A stretch of DNA of 64,000 nt from an uncultured Gemmatimonadota bacterium. Its GTDB lineage: Bacteria > Gemmatimonadota > Gemmatimonadetes > Gemmatimonadales > Gemmatimonadaceae. Location of the stretch: assembly GCA_903882745.1 (NCBI GenBank), contig CAIRYG010000014.1:124001-188000 (forward strand), read 5' to 3'. A program made the position numbers and the translations under genes. Shown piece after piece: positions 61,449 to 64,000 of this stretch (position 1 is its first letter; each line of letters opens with the position of its first letter). The notes below the pieces were generated by a model. That model ran no database searches. It was not told where the DNA came from and saw nothing but the letters and a program-made list of their open reading frames with translations.

Positions 61449-62735
61449 ATGCATTGCGTCGCAGTCACGAATGCCAGCGGGCGGCGGTCGCTCGCCGCTC
61501 ATTGGGCGCTGGTCGCCCTCCTCGCCGGTGCGCTGTTGCACCCGCTCGACGCGCAGGGCGTGCTCACGCCAGCACCGCGGCGCGCGGCCTCGCCAAACAA
61601 CGGGATCCCGGCCGACACCACCGCCCGCGAGACGCTCGCCCCCGGTGTCGTGCACGCGCGCTACGTCCGCAATGCAGGGCCGCTGGTCATCAATGTCGTG
61701 CGGATTGACCGGCGCACCGCGAACGTGGCGTACGAGCATGGACGTGCCAAGGACGCCCTCACCGGGCGCGAGACCACCTCGTCGATGGTGCAGCGTCGCA
61801 CGGCGAAGGGTGCCAATGTGCTCGTGGCCGTGAACGCCGACTTTTTTGATCTCAAGACTGGAGCGAGCGAGAACAACCAAGTCATTGCTGGCGAATGGTG
61901 GAAAGGGCTCAAGGTCACCGACTCGCCCTTCGACACCTTTCGCAACCCGCATATCCAGTTCGGCATCGATGCGCGTGGCGCGCCGCTGATCGACCGCTTC
62001 GTCTTTGAAGGGGCGGCGCTCGCGGGGACGCACCGCGTCCCGGTGCTCACGCTCAATGCCAACCCCAGCGGGAACCCCGAAGGGACGGCCCTCTATACCT
62101 GGCGCTTCGGCACCGTCGCGCCGCGCGACACGAGCCGCGCCACCGTTGAACTGGCAATGGTCGAAGCGGGGCATCGGGGCGACACGCTCCTCTACGTCCG
62201 CCGCGGGGTCCCCCTTGGCAGCTCCGGGAATGTGATCCCGCCCCTGGGTGCCATTCTGGCCGGCTACGGACCGCGCAGCAAGGAGGTCGCCGCCTTCGCC
62301 GACGCCGACACCATCCGCGTGCTCGTCGGAGTCGGCCCAACACAGTCGCGACATCCGCTGGAGCTGGTCATCGGCGGCTGGCCCCGGATCCTCCGCGACG
62401 GCGTCGATGTCTCCACCCGCGCCGCGGCCGACGAAGGCACGATCTCGCGCAACGCCGAGGCCAAGCATCCGCGGAGCGCGGTCGGGTTTAGCAGAGACAG
62501 CAGCGTCCTGTTCATGGTGACCGTTGACGGGCGCAGTGCCAAGAGCGTCGGCGTGACGCTCGAGGAACTCGCCGCCCTCATGAAAGAGCTCGGTGCCGCC
62601 CACGCCATGAATTTTGACGGCGGGGGCTCCACCACCATGGTGGTGCGCGGAAAGGTCGTGAACTCCACCAGCGACGCCACGGGGGAGCGCGAAGTGGGGT
62701 CCGCCCTCTTGGTGCTCGCCAAGCCGAAACCTTAG
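61449..62735 (+). CDS. Secreted phosphodiester glycosidase-family protein (NAGPA/DUF2233)
   Basis: 428 residues. Signal peptide (LVALLAGALLHPLDAQG). The C-terminal NAGPA domain shows VLVAVNADFFDLKTGASEN, RSAVGFSRDSSVLFMVTVDGRS and NFDGGGSTTM. Members hydrolyse phosphodiester bonds at N-acetylglucosamine or related glycans, as in the human uncovering enzyme. Substrate unknown. Divergent from deoC with 79 bases between. Confidence 0.88.
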   Translation: MHCVAVTNASGRRSLAAHWALVALLAGALLHPLDAQGVLTPAPRRAASPNNGIPADTTARETLAPGVVHARYVRNAGPLVINVVRIDRRTANVAYEHGRAKDALTGRETTSSMVQRRTAKGANVLVAVNADFFDLKTGASENNQVIAGEWWKGLKVTDSPFDTFRNPHIQFGIDARGAPLIDRFVFEGAALAGTHRVPVLTLNANPSGNPEGTALYTWRFGTVAPRDTSRATVELAMVEAGHRGDTLLYVRRGVPLGSSGNVIPPLGAILAGYGPRSKEVAAFADADTIRVLVGVGPTQSRHPLELVIGGWPRILRDGVDVSTRAAADEGTISRNAEAKHPRSAVGFSRDSSVLFMVTVDGRSAKSVGVTLEELAALMKELGAAHAMNFDGGGSTTMVVRGKVVNSTSDATGEREVGSALLVLAKPKP

Positions 62736-62777
62736 GTTCCAGAACGGCGTATTATTAGCAATTACTCGGAGCCTGTC

Positions 62778-63158
62778 GTGAAGCGTTCGTCTACTATCGT
62801 CCTGACTCTCGTCCCCGCGTTCGCCGCGGCCTGTGGCCCCTCAAGCCAGCCGCTCGACCCCTGCCTCCCGCAGAACTACGCGGCGGCGGCGTGCGAGTAC
62901 GCGGTGCAGAACCGCGGCTACTACTACGGCGGCGCCTGGTACCCACACGTGTACACGCAGCCCTTCTTCTTCTACAACAACGCCTACACGGGCTACGTAG
63001 CGCGCGGTGGCCGCGTGATGCCGGTCGAGGCGGGGCGCTACAGCCCGTCGCTCGCGGGCGGCAGTGCGACCGCGGGCGGGACCACCACCCGGGGTGGCTT
63101 CGGCTCCTCGGGCGCGGCGCGTGCGTCGGCCGGCAGCCGCTTCAGCTCCGGGGGCTGA
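62778..63158 (+). CDS. Small lipoprotein upstream of the YgiC-like gene (YgiB-like position)
   Basis: 126 residues with a lipobox (AFAAAC, Cys19). Rich in Gly, Tyr and Ser, with YYYGGAWYPH and FFFYNN aromatic patches and a Gly/Ser/Arg tail. GTG start. Two bases separate its stop from the GTG of the glutathionylspermidine-synthase-like gene, matching the E. coli order ygiB-ygiC, where YgiB is also a small lipoprotein. I cannot show homology to YgiB from the sequence alone. Confidence 0.7.
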   Translation: MKRSSTIVLTLVPAFAAACGPSSQPLDPCLPQNYAAAACEYAVQNRGYYYGGAWYPHVYTQPFFFYNNAYTGYVARGGRVMPVEAGRYSPSLAGGSATAGGTTTRGGFGSSGAARASAGSRFSSGG

Positions 63159-63160
63159 GC

Positions 63161-64000
63161 GTGGAACGCAAGGTCACCACCGAACGCGCGAACTGGAAAG
63201 CGCGCGTCGAAGCCCGCGGGCTGGTGTGGCACTCCGAAGACGAGCGGCCCTATTGGCACGAGGGGGTCCACTACGAGTTTACGGGCGATGAGATCGAAAA
63301 GATCGAGCGCGCTACCAATGAACTGCACGCGCTCTGTTTGAGCGCCGTTCAGGTCGTGATCGACGAGAAACGCTACGACCAACTCGGGATCCCGCCCACC
63401 GCCATCCCGCTCATCGAATCAAGCTGGGAGGCCGAACCCCCCTCGCTGTACGGGCGGTTCGATCTCGCGTACGACGGCGTGAGCCCGCCCAAGATGCTCG
63501 AGTACAACGCCGATACCCCCACGAGCCTCCTCGAAGCCTCCGTCATCCAGTGGGACTGGATGCAAGACTGTTTCCCCAAGGCGGATCAGTTCAACGGGAT
63601 CCACGAGTCACTCATCTCGCTCTGGCGCGAGTTCCAGCCCTACCTCCCCGCGCCGGGTCCTGATGGGCACATCGTCCACTTCAGTTCCATGGACAACGTC
63701 GAGGACGCCATGACCTCGGCGTATCTCGCCGAAACAGCGGCACTCGCGGGATACCGAGTGAAGATGCTCGCGATCGACGACCTCGGCTGGAACGACCTCG
63801 CGCGCGAGTTCCGGGATCTCGACGAAGAGCGCATCACCACACTGTTCAAGCTGTACCCCTGGGAGTGGATGGCGAGCGAGGCGTTCGCGGCGCACGTGCT
63901 GCCGTCGGAGTCCGTGATCATCGAGCCGGCCTGGAAGATGATTCTCTCCAACAAGGGCATCCTCCCCATCCTGTGGGAGTTGAACCCCGACAGCCCCTAT
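63161..64000 (+). CDS. Glutathionylspermidine synthase-like ATP-grasp protein (YgiC/YjfC family), 3' end cut by window
   Basis: 280 residues visible from GTG 63161 to the window edge. The start MERKVTTERANWKARVE and the motifs MLEYNADTPTSLLEASVIQWDWMQD, FSSMDNVEDAMTSAYL, FKLYPWEWM and LWELNPDSPY are characteristic of the C-terminal ATP-grasp domain of glutathionylspermidine synthase and its stand-alone homologues YgiC/YjfC. These probably ligate a peptide or amine to another amine; the substrate is unclear. Confidence 0.92.
   Translation, partial: MERKVTTERANWKARVEARGLVWHSEDERPYWHEGVHYEFTGDEIEKIERATNELHALCLSAVQVVIDEKRYDQLGIPPTAIPLIESSWEAEPPSLYGRFDLAYDGVSPPKMLEYNADTPTSLLEASVIQWDWMQDCFPKADQFNGIHESLISLWREFQPYLPAPGPDGHIVHFSSMDNVEDAMTSAYLAETAALAGYRVKMLAIDDLGWNDLAREFRDLDEERITTLFKLYPWEWMASEAFAAHVLPSESVIIEPAWKMILSNKGILPILWELNPDSPY

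Overview
The window is a 64 kb stretch of a high-GC, gene-dense chromosome of a Gram-negative (diderm) bacterium. LptF/LptG, MlaD/MlaE, a SusC/Oar-type TonB-dependent receptor with a C-terminal Phe, outer-membrane-directed lipoproteins and Tat/Sec signal peptides all imply an outer membrane. The gene mix (secreted S9, M16, M24 and M28 peptidases, VKOR-DsbA oxidative folding, Oar-like receptor, many 4-bp ATGA/GTGA gene overlaps) suggests Gemmatimonadota or a close relative. That placement is an inference: there is no rRNA in the window. I see no tRNA, rRNA, CRISPR array, insertion sequence, prophage or integrase; the region looks like stable chromosome.

Layout. 1-13.05 kb is all on the minus strand: preQ0 synthesis (queE partial, queC), the agmatine-to-putrescine pair (aguA, aguB), glycerate 2-kinase, two tandem secreted peroxiredoxins, a diacylglycerol-kinase-like lipid kinase, aconitase acnA, an S9 peptidase and a patatin-ferredoxin fusion. 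13.1-21.1 kb is plus strand: a kynureninase-like enzyme, psuG, a TPR protein, an ABC-2 exporter and an M16 peptidase. 21.1-31.6 kb is mixed: DUF2461, a SpeD-like remnant, a cyclic-nucleotide-binding protein, a CDP-alcohol phosphatidyltransferase with an extra C-terminal domain, DsbA-VKOR, acs, ppa, and a methyltransferase / flavin reductase / geranylgeranyl-reductase / DUF92 group. 31.7-41.2 kb carries a V4R-like protein, an M24 peptidase, two APC permeases, ctaB and the large TonB-dependent receptor. 41.2-45.7 kb (minus) is an envelope-lipid cluster, mlaD-mlaE-lptG-lptF. 45.9-52 kb (plus) holds an M28 peptidase, a helix-hairpin-helix protein and the type IV pilus motor set pilB-pilT-pilC. 52-64 kb holds an HNH nuclease, a GH29 fucosidase, a YeiH transporter, GT2 and GDPD-like genes, an MTOX-type oxidase, an ALDH16-like double aldehyde dehydrogenase, deoC, a NAGPA-like glycosidase and a YgiB/YgiC-like pair that runs off the end.

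The most important observation is at 4484-5050. A secreted peroxiredoxin gene is interrupted by one in-frame TGA exactly where its tandem paralogue has the peroxidatic cysteine. Fourteen bases downstream lies a perfect 7-bp hairpin with an 8-nt loop and a G at loop position 2, the geometry of a bacterial SECIS element. I read this as a selenocysteine peroxiredoxin that gene callers would cut into a 109-residue fragment.

Other points of note are a patatin fused to a [4Fe-4S] ferredoxin with no ATG/GTG/TTG start, a SpeD-like protein lacking the pyruvoyl serine, a lipid synthase fused to an outer-membrane-like domain, and many short tandem repeats, mostly of 9-12 bp.
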